Assembly (NCBI GenBank): GCA_026391845.1
Contig: JAPLDG010000204.1
Location: 16,410-54,739 of the forward strand
Source: Bacteroidota bacterium
GTDB taxonomy: Bacteria; Bacteroidota; Bacteroidia; Bacteroidales; FEN-979
Length of the DNA: 38,330 nucleotides
Direction of reading: 5' to 3'
Under the pieces are notes generated by a model. It saw nothing but the letters and a program-made list of their open reading frames with translations, did not search any database and was not told the DNA's origin. The stretch's first letter is position 1, and each line of letters begins with the position of its first letter. Both the position numbers and the translations under genes were made by a program. Positions 8,256-16,648 of this stretch are shown one piece after another.

Positions 8256-9904
8256 TGTATCACACCGTTCTCCTTTGCCTTATCTGAAATTCGCTTGTAA
8301 TCCTGTTTGCGATTCAACTTTTCATAGGCAAAGAGAAGCGCCTTGTACGCATCGGCGTAGGAAGGGTTGATTTTCAATGTCTTTTCCCATTGGCGGATGC
8401 CCTCATCATACCGGGCATGGTTATAGTACAGAAGCCCGAGATTGAAATAAACATCGTCATAAGCGGGATAAATGCGAATCTCTTCCAGGTAATATTTTTC
8501 AGCCTCCGCAGGCCGGCCGGTACGCATGCAAATCAGGCCGGTGTTGCTGTTGGCCAGGGGTTCATGAGGATTAATCTGCAGGGCTTTCCGGAACAAGGGT
8601 TCAGCTTTTTTCAAATCGCCTTTCAGAAAATACATGGCTCCCAGGTTGTTGTGGTTAAATGCATTCGAAGGCGATGTATTTACGGCATTTTGCCAGAAAG
8701 CAAACTGATCCTTGAAATGCCGGGTGTGCATAAAAGTCAGCGCACTAAAAAACAGACAGATACCCGCGACAATCAGGATGGGTCCCAACCTGGAGAAGCT
8801 TGCTTTTTTTACAGGGTTGCACTCCATGATCATGAGCAATATCCCTGCAAGGGAAAGGTAAATCCGGTGTTCCGAGAAATTGGGAATTTGCTTGTTGATG
8901 GATACAAACGAGGGGACCAGGAACGCAAGGAACCAAAGGAACCAGAAGAAATAATAAAACCATCGCCTCGGTTTGGTCATGCTAATAAGGATGGCGAATA
9001 TTCCGATTGCAACGATCCCGAAAATCGTAGATATTTTCATATCGGCGAATATGGGAAACACAGATAAATCAAATGGAAAGATTGCTTTGCCGAGGAATGG
9101 GAGCACTGCCGGCAGACTTTTAACAATTGTAAGGATTTGCGTCGGAAAAGCGACCCCTTTTGCCCCTCCAATGGCCTGATACCTGACCACAGCCCAGATG
9201 GCCGTGATGACGATCCATCCGGTTCCGGCGATGAGATACTTTTTGGATGAAGTGCGCATGACCACCGCACTATACAGCAAAATCAAAATTGGAAGTACGA
9301 CAGCGTTCTCCTTGGTGAACAAGGCGAGGATGTAAAACAACAGGTGAAGCCAGACAAACCGGATTCTGCTTGTTTTCACATATTTCAGCCAAAACAGGAA
9401 TGATCCCAGGATAAAGATGGCCAGCAAAGTATCGTTGCGCCCCGGAACCCATGCCACAGCCTGGGTAACCATCGGGTGGACCAAAAAGATCAGGCTGAAC
9501 AGGAATGACCGCATACGGTCATACCCCAATTCGACAAAGAGGAGAAAGAGCAGAAACGTTGCCAGAACATGATAGACAATATTGGAAAAATGGAACATGA
9601 CAAAACTCCCGTTACCGATCAATGCATCAGCCACGAAAGATAATGTCAGTATCGGCCTGTAGTAATAACCATGTCCGGATGGTGAATGAAAAACATCTTC
9701 AGTGAAAGCTTTGTTTAGGAAGGATGCTGACTTCAACTTGTCCATGCTGTTCAGGATCAACGTATGATCATCCAGATAGGTGTAACTGAAAAAGATCGTT
9801 TGTCCGAACAGAACGAATGCAGCAATTATAAACCACAGGAGTGGAAAACTGTTCCCAGGCAACCGGAGTGAATCGGATTTTTCTCGGACTGTTGACTTAA
9901 CCAT
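8252..9904 (-). CDS. GT-C-like polytopic membrane protein with C-terminal TPRs
   Basis: The 550-aa protein has roughly ten hydrophobic segments from residue 20 to about 390. An early acidic loop (YLDDHTLI) and a GYYYRPI motif resemble GT-C protein glycosyltransferases and TMTC-type proteins. Residues about 395-545 form four tetratricopeptide repeats (NNLGAMYFLKGDLKKAEPLF; NPHEPLANSNTGL; YDDVYFNLGLLYYNHARYDE; NPSYADAYKALL). Such proteins probably transfer sugars from a lipid carrier to envelope or exported proteins, but the donor and target cannot be told from sequence. It is a single-gene unit with its own strong promoter. Confidence 0.72.
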   Translation of the reverse strand: MVKSTVREKSDSLRLPGNSFPLLWFIIAAFVLFGQTIFFSYTYLDDHTLILNSMDKLKSASFLNKAFTEDVFHSPSGHGYYYRPILTLSFVADALIGNGSFVMFHFSNIVYHVLATFLLFLLFVELGYDRMRSFLFSLIFLVHPMVTQAVAWVPGRNDTLLAIFILGSFLFWLKYVKTSRIRFVWLHLLFYILALFTKENAVVLPILILLYSAVVMRTSSKKYLIAGTGWIVITAIWAVVRYQAIGGAKGVAFPTQILTIVKSLPAVLPFLGKAIFPFDLSVFPIFADMKISTIFGIVAIGIFAILISMTKPRRWFYYFFWFLWFLAFLVPSFVSINKQIPNFSEHRIYLSLAGILLMIMECNPVKKASFSRLGPILIVAGICLFFSALTFMHTRHFKDQFAFWQNAVNTSPSNAFNHNNLGAMYFLKGDLKKAEPLFRKALQINPHEPLANSNTGLICMRTGRPAEAEKYYLEEIRIYPAYDDVYFNLGLLYYNHARYDEGIRQWEKTLKINPSYADAYKALLFAYEKLNRKQDYKRISDKAKENGVIH

Positions 9905-9946
9905 GCTGTGACCGTTCAGTGTCTAAAAAATTGGGCAACCAGGATG

Positions 9947-9978
9947 CAAATGTATATGGAAAACAATTATGTAACAAA
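9947..9978 (-). promoter_or_regulatory. Bacteroidota promoter for the GT-C/TPR gene
   Basis: On the minus strand TTTG (9978-9975), 20 nt, then TACATTTG (9954-9947), a full match to TAnnTTTG. The predicted transcript starts about 40 nt before the ATG at 9904. Confidence 0.65.
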
Positions 9979-10066
9979 CGTGCCATTATGTCTGTTGCGA
10001 TCCGCCATTCATCGCCGGTATTCGGTTGTTCACCGATATTTATTTTACCGGGGAAGTGGTCTGAAT

Positions 10067-10074
10067 TATTTTTG
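10067..10074 (+). promoter_or_regulatory. Candidate -7 box (TATTTTTG) for the RND efflux operon
   Basis: A full TAnnTTTG match in the 286-bp divergent intergenic region. The -33 position has only TTTT. It would give a leader of about 110 nt before the ATG at 10191. Confidence 0.3.
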
Positions 10075-10190
10075 CTGCGTTTTGTTAGAAAAGTAACAAC
10101 AGAAAACTGTTCTGATAAATTTTATGAATAATTTTACGATCCGAATGTCGAATTAACTCGTGAAGTTTTGATAATCTGTAATCCTGTTTC

Positions 10191-11564
10191 ATGAAACCCA
10201 TCTATTTGATTTTTTGCCTGTTGATTTCAATTACAAGCCTGAGTATGGATGCAATTTGCCAGAATGCCACGAATTCTGTCAGCAGTCCGGTTTCAGGTGG
10301 AACAATGATCAGTTTGAAGGAGTGTCTCAAACTTTCAATAGCCAACAGCCCAAGGATTAAAATCTCTGCGCTTGAACAAACCCGGCTGCAGTATGGTTAC
10401 AAAGAGACTGTAGGCGGGGGATTGCCGCATGTGAATTTTTCAGGATCATGGGACGATTACCTGGCTTTGCCAACTTCGCTTATTCCCGGGGAATTCTTCG
10501 GCCGGCCTGGCGAGATGATCCCGGTACAATTCGGCACAACCTACAACATTTCAGGGGCTCTTGATGTAAACCAGATGCTTTATAATCAAACATGGCTGGT
10601 TGCCTTGAAAATGGCAAAACAACTGATGCAGCAAAACGATCTTGCCACTGAGAAGACCGAGATTGAGGTAGTATATGATGTTGCACAATCTTATTATATG
10701 GCGCAAATAACCCTGCAGCAGATTAAAAACATGAATTCGAACATTGAAAAAATTGAAAAAGCGGAAAAGATTGCTCAAAGTCAATGGGAAAACGGACTCA
10801 TCAAAAAGGTAGACCTTGACCGGATCATTGTTCAAAAACTAAATATGGTCACTGATATTGAACGGCTCAATGTCCTTTATCAGCAGGAGCTGGCCATGCA
10901 GAAGTATTTCATGGGGTTGACACAGGAGCGGGAAATTTCACTGGACGATTCGATTTCACCCTCCTCCCTCCCTCCCGGACCGGAAGGTGACCTGAATAAA
11001 CACATTGATATCAGGATGATTGCACAGCAAAAAGAGATCGTCAACACCAGCATCCGGATGGATCAATCGGAGTATTTCCCAAACCTGACATTCATCGGAA
11101 GTGTGAACTATCTCAACCAGAGCAATACGATGTATTTAACCGGAAAATCAACCGACTGGTTCAATACCAGCCTGGTGGGTTTGCGCCTTTCCGTGCCGGT
11201 TTTCAGCGGGTTGCAGCGACATTATCGAGTCAGCCAGACCAGGGTTGAACTTGAAAAACTAAATGTCAGCGAGGATGATACGAAGAAATTGATCCGGATC
11301 AATTCCGGGGATGCAGCCAGGAAACTGCTGAACAGCATTGATGCGGAAAAACGTCAGCGCGACAATATGGGATTGGCAGAACGGGTGTACAGCATTTCGC
11401 AGGAACAATATCAAAAAGGGATCATCCCGCTAACCGACCTGCTCAACGCCGAAACTGCCCTGAGCGACGCACAGGCCAACCACACCTATGCCCTTGTTCA
11501 GATGAAAATTTCGGAGCTGAACTATCTGAAGGCGAACGGGAGGTTGCTGGAGATTGTGGAGTAA
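10191..11564 (+). CDS. TolC-family outer membrane efflux protein
   Basis: Outer-membrane channel of the tripartite RND pump encoded by this operon. The 457-aa protein has a signal peptide (MKPIYLIFCLLISITSLSMDAICQ) and then the two-fold alpha-helical repeat of TolC/OprM proteins. Long coiled helices are visible at about 165-230 and 370-450 (QKGIIPLTDLLNAETALSDAQ is the typical second-repeat signature; the first-repeat copy is ENGLIKKVDLDRI). Length is normal. The adaptor gene follows after an ACGTGAC heptamer tract, then the permease. Substrate cannot be deduced. Confidence 0.85.
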   Translation: MKPIYLIFCLLISITSLSMDAICQNATNSVSSPVSGGTMISLKECLKLSIANSPRIKISALEQTRLQYGYKETVGGGLPHVNFSGSWDDYLALPTSLIPGEFFGRPGEMIPVQFGTTYNISGALDVNQMLYNQTWLVALKMAKQLMQQNDLATEKTEIEVVYDVAQSYYMAQITLQQIKNMNSNIEKIEKAEKIAQSQWENGLIKKVDLDRIIVQKLNMVTDIERLNVLYQQELAMQKYFMGLTQEREISLDDSISPSSLPPGPEGDLNKHIDIRMIAQQKEIVNTSIRMDQSEYFPNLTFIGSVNYLNQSNTMYLTGKSTDWFNTSLVGLRLSVPVFSGLQRHYRVSQTRVELEKLNVSEDDTKKLIRINSGDAARKLLNSIDAEKRQRDNMGLAERVYSISQEQYQKGIIPLTDLLNAETALSDAQANHTYALVQMKISELNYLKANGRLLEIVE

Positions 11565-11565
11565 A

Positions 11566-11600
11566 ACGTGACACGTGACACGTGACACGTGACGCGTGAC
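11566..11600. repeat. Five tandem ACGTGAC heptamers
   Basis: Four exact ACGTGAC units and a fifth GCGTGAC variant start directly after the TolC-family stop codon (11562-11564). Each junction contains the palindrome CACGTG or a close variant. The 7-nt unit is not a multiple of three, and GTG triplets recur in all three frames. Confidence 0.9.
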
Positions 11601-11643
11601 ATCGTCGGGAGGTCAACAGGTTAATAATTATCAAATTTTTATC

Positions 11644-12660
11644 ATGAACTGTACGGCCATGCTGTTTCTCAACAAAAAAAAGATAGAAGCGAAATCAAAA
11701 CTGGATGGTAACCTGGCCAGTATTCCGGTTTATATCATGGAGATCAAGAAGGCGACCATGGGTGGAGACTTTGAAGTAAATGGTTCCTTCCTGCCGGTTC
11801 ATGAACTCACCCTGATGTCGGAGGGACAGGGAAAGGTGGTGGAACTCGAGGTCAACACCGGCAACATTGTTCAATCGGGACAGGTGCTCGCAGAGCTGGA
11901 TGATGTTCTGATAAAAAGCCAGCTGGCGCTTGCAAACGCCTCCCTTGAAAAGGCTCGGGCAGATCTTAAAAAATATGAGGGGCTGCTGAAAGCCGATGCG
12001 ATTTCGGGCCAGCAGGTGGAAGACATCAGGTTAGCCCTTATCAAGGCGGAAACCGATGTGACCATCCTGAAAAAGCAACTCGATTTTACAACCATCAAGG
12101 CGCCTATCCAGGGGACCATAACCCGGCGTTATGTTGAAAAAGGTTCGTTGCTCATGCCAGGGTCGCCGGTGGTTGACATTGTTGATGTAAGTCATTTGAA
12201 ATTTATGGCAAACGTCGCTGAATCAGAAGTAGTACAAATCCATACGGGACATCAGATTCAGCTTACGACAACATTGTTTCCCGGGATAAAATATGCAGGC
12301 ACCGTGGTGTCTGTGGGAGTAAAAGCAGATGATGCAAGGCGTTTTCCGGTAGAGATCGAAATGGTGAATGATGCTGCAAATCCATTAAAAGCGGGCATGT
12401 TTGGCACCGCTGTTTTTGGCTCCGGCACTGCACATGAAGCGCTGTTGATCCCGAGAGGTTCCATCGTGGGCAGCATTAAAAATCCGAAAATATACATCGT
12501 CCTGAACAACAGGGCTATTCTTCGCGACATTCGCATAGGATCAGCCAATGACCATGAGGTTGAAGTGCTGGATGGTTTGAAAGAGGGCGATTTTGTGGTC
12601 ACATCCGGACAGATCAATCTCGACAACAACGCCACGGTCAGGGTTGTCAATAACAAATAA
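11644..12660 (+). CDS. RND efflux periplasmic adaptor (membrane fusion protein)
   Basis: Bridges the RND permease and the TolC-like channel. Visible in order are a lipoyl/barrel-sandwich half (VVELEVNTGNIVQSGQVLAE), a helical hairpin (about 85-140), the second lipoyl half (FTTIKAPIQGTITRRYVEKG), a beta-barrel and a membrane-proximal domain (LIPRGSIVGS ... VVTSGQINLDNNATV). From the ATG at 11644 the protein is 338 aa. A GTG at 11596 would add 16 residues but lies in the heptamer tract. Neither start gives the N-terminal signal or membrane anchor expected for this family; only its apparent tail survives (TAMLFLNKKK). The N-terminus may therefore be damaged or mis-framed. The permease gene follows after 12 bp. 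Confidence 0.82.
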   Translation: MNCTAMLFLNKKKIEAKSKLDGNLASIPVYIMEIKKATMGGDFEVNGSFLPVHELTLMSEGQGKVVELEVNTGNIVQSGQVLAELDDVLIKSQLALANASLEKARADLKKYEGLLKADAISGQQVEDIRLALIKAETDVTILKKQLDFTTIKAPIQGTITRRYVEKGSLLMPGSPVVDIVDVSHLKFMANVAESEVVQIHTGHQIQLTTTLFPGIKYAGTVVSVGVKADDARRFPVEIEMVNDAANPLKAGMFGTAVFGSGTAHEALLIPRGSIVGSIKNPKIYIVLNNRAILRDIRIGSANDHEVEVLDGLKEGDFVVTSGQINLDNNATVRVVNNK

Positions 12661-12672
12661 CAGCACTAAGCC

Positions 12673-15600
12673 ATGAGTATCACAGAACTTGCCATCAAAC
12701 GCCCGACACTCATCGTCGTGATCTTTGCGGTGCTGACCTTTCTCGGTGTCATAAGTTATTTCTCGCTGAATTACGAACTGTTTCCCAAATACTCCCAGCC
12801 AGTGCTGGTGATTGTCGCACCCTATCCGGGTGCATCCCCTTCGGAAGTAGAAAATTCAGTTACCAAAAAGATTGAAGATGCCATTTCTTCCCTGGAGGAT
12901 ATTGACAATATACAAAGTACCTCATCTGAAGGGAATTCGGTGGTGGTAATTATTTTCAAAACCTCTGCCGATATGGACAGAGCGCTCGAAAATGCCACAC
13001 GAAAGGTGGCTAACATTGAGTACCTGCTCCCGAAAGATGTCCGAAAACCAATCATCAGCAATTTCAGCATGGATGATATTCCCATTATGCGGCTGGGAAT
13101 CACTTCGAAAATTCCATCTACTGAATTGTACGATCTGGTAAAAAACAAGATCAAACCGATGATCTCAACCGTAAACGGGATATCACAGGTTGCCATTCTG
13201 GGGGGGGAAGAGCGTGAGATTCGAATCAATGTTGACAATGAAAAGCTTAAGGCGCATAAGTTGTCCATCCTCCAGGTTACCCAGGCCATCCAGACGGCTA
13301 ACATGGAATTCCCTACCGGGAAGATCAAGGACCAGAGCCAGGAAGTGATCATCCGTCTATCCGGAAAATTCATTGCCCTGGAAGATCTTAAAAGCCTGGT
13401 AATCAGCAATTCGATTGATGGAAGCCCCGTGAGACTGGAAGACATTGCCGAAGTGCAGGATGCAAAAAAGGAGACCACCAGCATCAACCGTTTCAATGGT
13501 CAGAATTCATTGGGGGTCCTTATTTTCAAACAGCCAGATGGCAACGAAGTGGAAATTTCAGAAAAGGTTAGAGAAGCCATTGCCCACATTGAAGAGTTAT
13601 ATCAGCCTCAACAGGTCAAATTTGCGATTGCCAATGATACTTCGGAGTTTACCTTGATTTCGGCCAATGCGGTGATGAAGGATCTTTTACTTGCCATATG
13701 CCTGGTGGCTTTGGTGATGCTGGTTTTTCTGCACAGTCTCCGGAATTCCTTTATTGTGATGGTGGCCATCCCGGCTTCACTGATTTCGACCTTTATAGCG
13801 ATGTACCTGCTCAACTTCTCGCTCAACATCATCTCCCTCATCGCCATGTCGCTCGTGATCGGAATCCTGGTGGATGACTCGATCGTGGTGCTTGAGAACA
13901 TTTACCGTCACATGGAAATGGGGAAGGAGCGGCGGAAAGCTTCGGTTGACGGACGCAATGAAATCAGCTACACCGCATTGTCCATTACCCTGGTCGATGT
14001 TGTTGTCTTCCTGCCCATTGCAGTGATCTCCAGCATGATTTCGGGCTTACTGCGTCAGTTCACGCTCGTGGTGGTCTTCGCAACCCTGCTCAGCCTCTTT
14101 GTTTCATTCACCATTACACCGCTCCTTGCCTCGAGAATGGCAAAACACACCCATTTCAGGAAAGGCAGTCTGATAGAGCGGTTTATTTCCGGGTTTGAAC
14201 GGCTACTGGCCTCGTTTACCGAAGGCTATTCGAAGGTGATCATCTGGTCGCTGCATCACAAAATTATTGTCATTGCGGGAACCACCATCTTGTTTTTCGC
14301 CTCCTTGTCGCTGGTGATCGGCGGGTTTATCGGAAGCGAGTTTGTGAGCCTGGGCGACCGCGGGGAGATCATCATTCAGATGGAACTGCCAAAGAATGCC
14401 AATATTGACAGAACGAACCAGTTTACCCTGCAGGCGGAAAAATACATCCTCAAACAGCCTGAGGTAGTTAGCGTTTTCACTTCGGTAGGAAGCTCCACCA
14501 GCTTTTTTGAAGCCGGTAGCAGCGCCTATAAATCGGAGATCCATGTCAAGATGGTTGATAAAGAAAAAAGGAACATCACCTCTGAAATTTTCGCCATTAA
14601 GATGAAAAAGGATCTGATGAACCTTTTGCCCGGCACCAAAGTTCGCTCGACGATCGTCTCTCTGATGGGTACTTCCGACATGGATCCCATCCAGGTGGTA
14701 TTGAGTGGTCCCAACCTCGACACCCTTACCGTGTGGTCGGAAAAGGTGATGGCCGGGATGAAAAAGGTTCCCGGAACCTATGAGGTTAAATTATCTGTTG
14801 AGTCGGGCAACCCTGAAGTGGACATCAGGATTGATAAAGATAAAATGGCGACCCTCGATCTGTCAACTGCCATGGTCGGGATGACCCTGCAAAACGCATT
14901 CAGCGGCAACAATGATGCAAAGTTTCGGAATGGCGATAACGAATACGACATCAACGTGGTGATGGATCAATTTGACCGCAACAGCATCAACGATATTTCC
15001 GGGCTATCCTTTGTGAACAACAAGGGGCAGGGAATCCGGTTGAATCAGTTTGCGGAGATTCGCCCGTCGAGCGGCACGACCGTGCTGCAGCGATACAACC
15101 GTGTGCCTTCGGTAACTGTACAGTGCCAGGTGATCGGAAGGCCGGTAGGTTCGGTGGGTGAAGATGTGATGAAAGAGGTGAAAGAGATGAAACTTCCCAA
15201 AGAGATCGTGATCATTCCCGAAGGCGACATGAAATACCAGGCAGAAGCATTTGGAAGCATGGGAATCGCTTTTCTGGCATCGATCCTCTTTGTTTACCTG
15301 ATCATGGTAGCACTTTACGATTCGTACCTGTATCCCTTCGTGGTACTTTTCTCCATACCGCTGGCCATCATCGGGGCATTGCTGGCATTGGGCCTGACCA
15401 TGCAGTCACTCACTATTTTTTCGATTCTGGGAATCATCATGCTGGTGGGACTGGTTGGCAAGAACGCGATCCTGCTGGTCGATTTCACGAATCAGTCAAG
15501 GGCTGAAGGCCATTCCACCTTTGATGCCCTCATCCTGGCCGGTAAAGTACGCATGCGTCCCATCCTGATGACCACCTTTTCGATGATTTTCGGCATGCTG

Positions 15601-15774
15601 CCCATTGCTTTGGCCTCGGGTGCGGGATCGGAATGGAAAAACGGCATGGCCTGGGCTCTCATCGGCGGACTTACCAGTTCACTTTTCCTCACCCTTATCG
15701 TGGTGCCTGTCGTATATTCTATCGTAGCTAAACTGAAGGGGAAAGTAAACAAAGTGACCGCACATAACGTGTAA
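12673..15774 (+). CDS. RND-family efflux permease (AcrB/HAE1-like)
   Basis: Inner-membrane proton-driven pump of the tripartite system. At 1033 aa it has the normal length and layout: TM1 at about 9-30, a large periplasmic loop, TM2-6 at about 335-480, TM7 at about 540, a second loop, and TM8-12 at 865-1020. The proton-relay residues are present: Asp401-Asp402 in GILVDDSIVVLEN (TM4) and Lys930 in GLVGKNAILLVDF (TM10). These match AcrB D407/D408/K940. Start and spacing to the adaptor (12 bp) are ordinary. Whether it exports drugs, lipids or other compounds is not visible. Confidence 0.9.
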   Translation: MSITELAIKRPTLIVVIFAVLTFLGVISYFSLNYELFPKYSQPVLVIVAPYPGASPSEVENSVTKKIEDAISSLEDIDNIQSTSSEGNSVVVIIFKTSADMDRALENATRKVANIEYLLPKDVRKPIISNFSMDDIPIMRLGITSKIPSTELYDLVKNKIKPMISTVNGISQVAILGGEEREIRINVDNEKLKAHKLSILQVTQAIQTANMEFPTGKIKDQSQEVIIRLSGKFIALEDLKSLVISNSIDGSPVRLEDIAEVQDAKKETTSINRFNGQNSLGVLIFKQPDGNEVEISEKVREAIAHIEELYQPQQVKFAIANDTSEFTLISANAVMKDLLLAICLVALVMLVFLHSLRNSFIVMVAIPASLISTFIAMYLLNFSLNIISLIAMSLVIGILVDDSIVVLENIYRHMEMGKERRKASVDGRNEISYTALSITLVDVVVFLPIAVISSMISGLLRQFTLVVVFATLLSLFVSFTITPLLASRMAKHTHFRKGSLIERFISGFERLLASFTEGYSKVIIWSLHHKIIVIAGTTILFFASLSLVIGGFIGSEFVSLGDRGEIIIQMELPKNANIDRTNQFTLQAEKYILKQPEVVSVFTSVGSSTSFFEAGSSAYKSEIHVKMVDKEKRNITSEIFAIKMKKDLMNLLPGTKVRSTIVSLMGTSDMDPIQVVLSGPNLDTLTVWSEKVMAGMKKVPGTYEVKLSVESGNPEVDIRIDKDKMATLDLSTAMVGMTLQNAFSGNNDAKFRNGDNEYDINVVMDQFDRNSINDISGLSFVNNKGQGIRLNQFAEIRPSSGTTVLQRYNRVPSVTVQCQVIGRPVGSVGEDVMKEVKEMKLPKEIVIIPEGDMKYQAEAFGSMGIAFLASILFVYLIMVALYDSYLYPFVVLFSIPLAIIGALLALGLTMQSLTIFSILGIIMLVGLVGKNAILLVDFTNQSRAEGHSTFDALILAGKVRMRPILMTTFSMIFGMLPIALASGAGSEWKNGMAWALIGGLTSSLFLTLIVVPVVYSIVAKLKGKVNKVTAHNV

Positions 15775-15802
15775 TGCCCCGTTTACTAAATTCTTCCGGC
15801 CG

Positions 15803-15834
15803 TTTGCTCATTCATTCAATAAAGTGTATTTTTA
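15803..15834 (+). promoter_or_regulatory. Candidate promoter for the LytTR two-component operon
   Basis: TTTG at 15803-15806, 20 nt, then TATTTTTA at 15827-15834 (one mismatch to TAnnTTTG). The same two boxes and spacing precede the minus-strand head-repeat gene. It is 18 nt before the ATG at 15853, separate from the RND operon. Confidence 0.5.
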
Positions 15835-15852
15835 TCATGGCAATTTTGTCCC

Positions 15853-16647
15853 ATGAAACAATACACAGCGATTATTATTGATGACGAAAGAAATGTAAGA
15901 GAAGCGATGGGGCATCTTATCGCACAGCATTGCCCTGCGATCCATGTATGCGGCCTGGCCTCCTCTGCGGAAGAAGGGCGGGAATTGCTGAAAATTCACC
16001 CGGTTGATTTCATTTTTCTCGACATCCGGATGCCGAAAGAAGACGGGTTTACCTTTCTTCGATCCATCCCCGGCGAAAATTATGGAGTCATATTCACCAC
16101 GGCACATGAAGAATATGCGCTGAATGCGCTAAAAGCCAACGCGATCGATTATCTTCTGAAGCCCATCAACCATCTCGAGTTGTGTGAAGCGGTAATCAAG
16201 GCCATCCACCATTACGAACTCAGGCATACAAGGTCTGAAATCCTGGCTATATACAGGGAATCCCTGAAAAATCTGCCGGAACATTTCCATCAGGAACAGA
16301 CAAAAATTGAGACAATTACAGTTGCAGAGCAGTTTGGATTCCGGATGGTGAAGGTTCACGATATCATGTATTTGCAAGCAGACAGCAATTATACCATCAT
16401 TCACTTGTCGGGACTGAATAAAATTGTGGCTACACGGTCTCTGGGCGATTTTGAGAAGCTGCTCGATCATCCTGCTTTTTTCAGGATACACAAATCAACC
16501 ATCATCAATATGAACTTTTTGCGTGCCTATTCAAGTTACGAGGGGAACTTTGCCGAATTGAACGATGGAACCCGGTTAAGCATCTCACGGCGAAAACTGA
16601 ACGAATTCAGGGATGCAGTGAAACTATTCTCAAAATCACTCGATTGA
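15853..16647 (+). CDS. LytTR-family response regulator
   Basis: A two-component transcription factor of 264 aa. The receiver domain (about 1-125) has the acidic pair Asp10-Asp11, phospho-acceptor Asp57 (FIFLDIRMPKEDG), Thr at TTAHEE and the conserved Lys in YLLKPI. A linker precedes the LytTR DNA-binding domain (about 160-258), shown by VKVHDIMYLQADSNYTIIHL and FFRIHKSTIINMNFLRAY. The gene ends in TGA one base before the kinase's GTG start, so translation of the pair is coupled. Direct ACCGTT-type repeats just downstream of the kinase gene are possible binding sites. Confidence 0.92.
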   Translation: MKQYTAIIIDDERNVREAMGHLIAQHCPAIHVCGLASSAEEGRELLKIHPVDFIFLDIRMPKEDGFTFLRSIPGENYGVIFTTAHEEYALNALKANAIDYLLKPINHLELCEAVIKAIHHYELRHTRSEILAIYRESLKNLPEHFHQEQTKIETITVAEQFGFRMVKVHDIMYLQADSNYTIIHLSGLNKIVATRSLGDFEKLLDHPAFFRIHKSTIINMNFLRAYSSYEGNFAELNDGTRLSISRRKLNEFRDAVKLFSKSLD

Positions 16648-16648
16648 A

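Noticed and set aside
11566..11600. CRISPR or operator array
   Set aside because: Units are 7 nt with no spacers and sit between co-directional operon genes; this is a simple tandem repeat.
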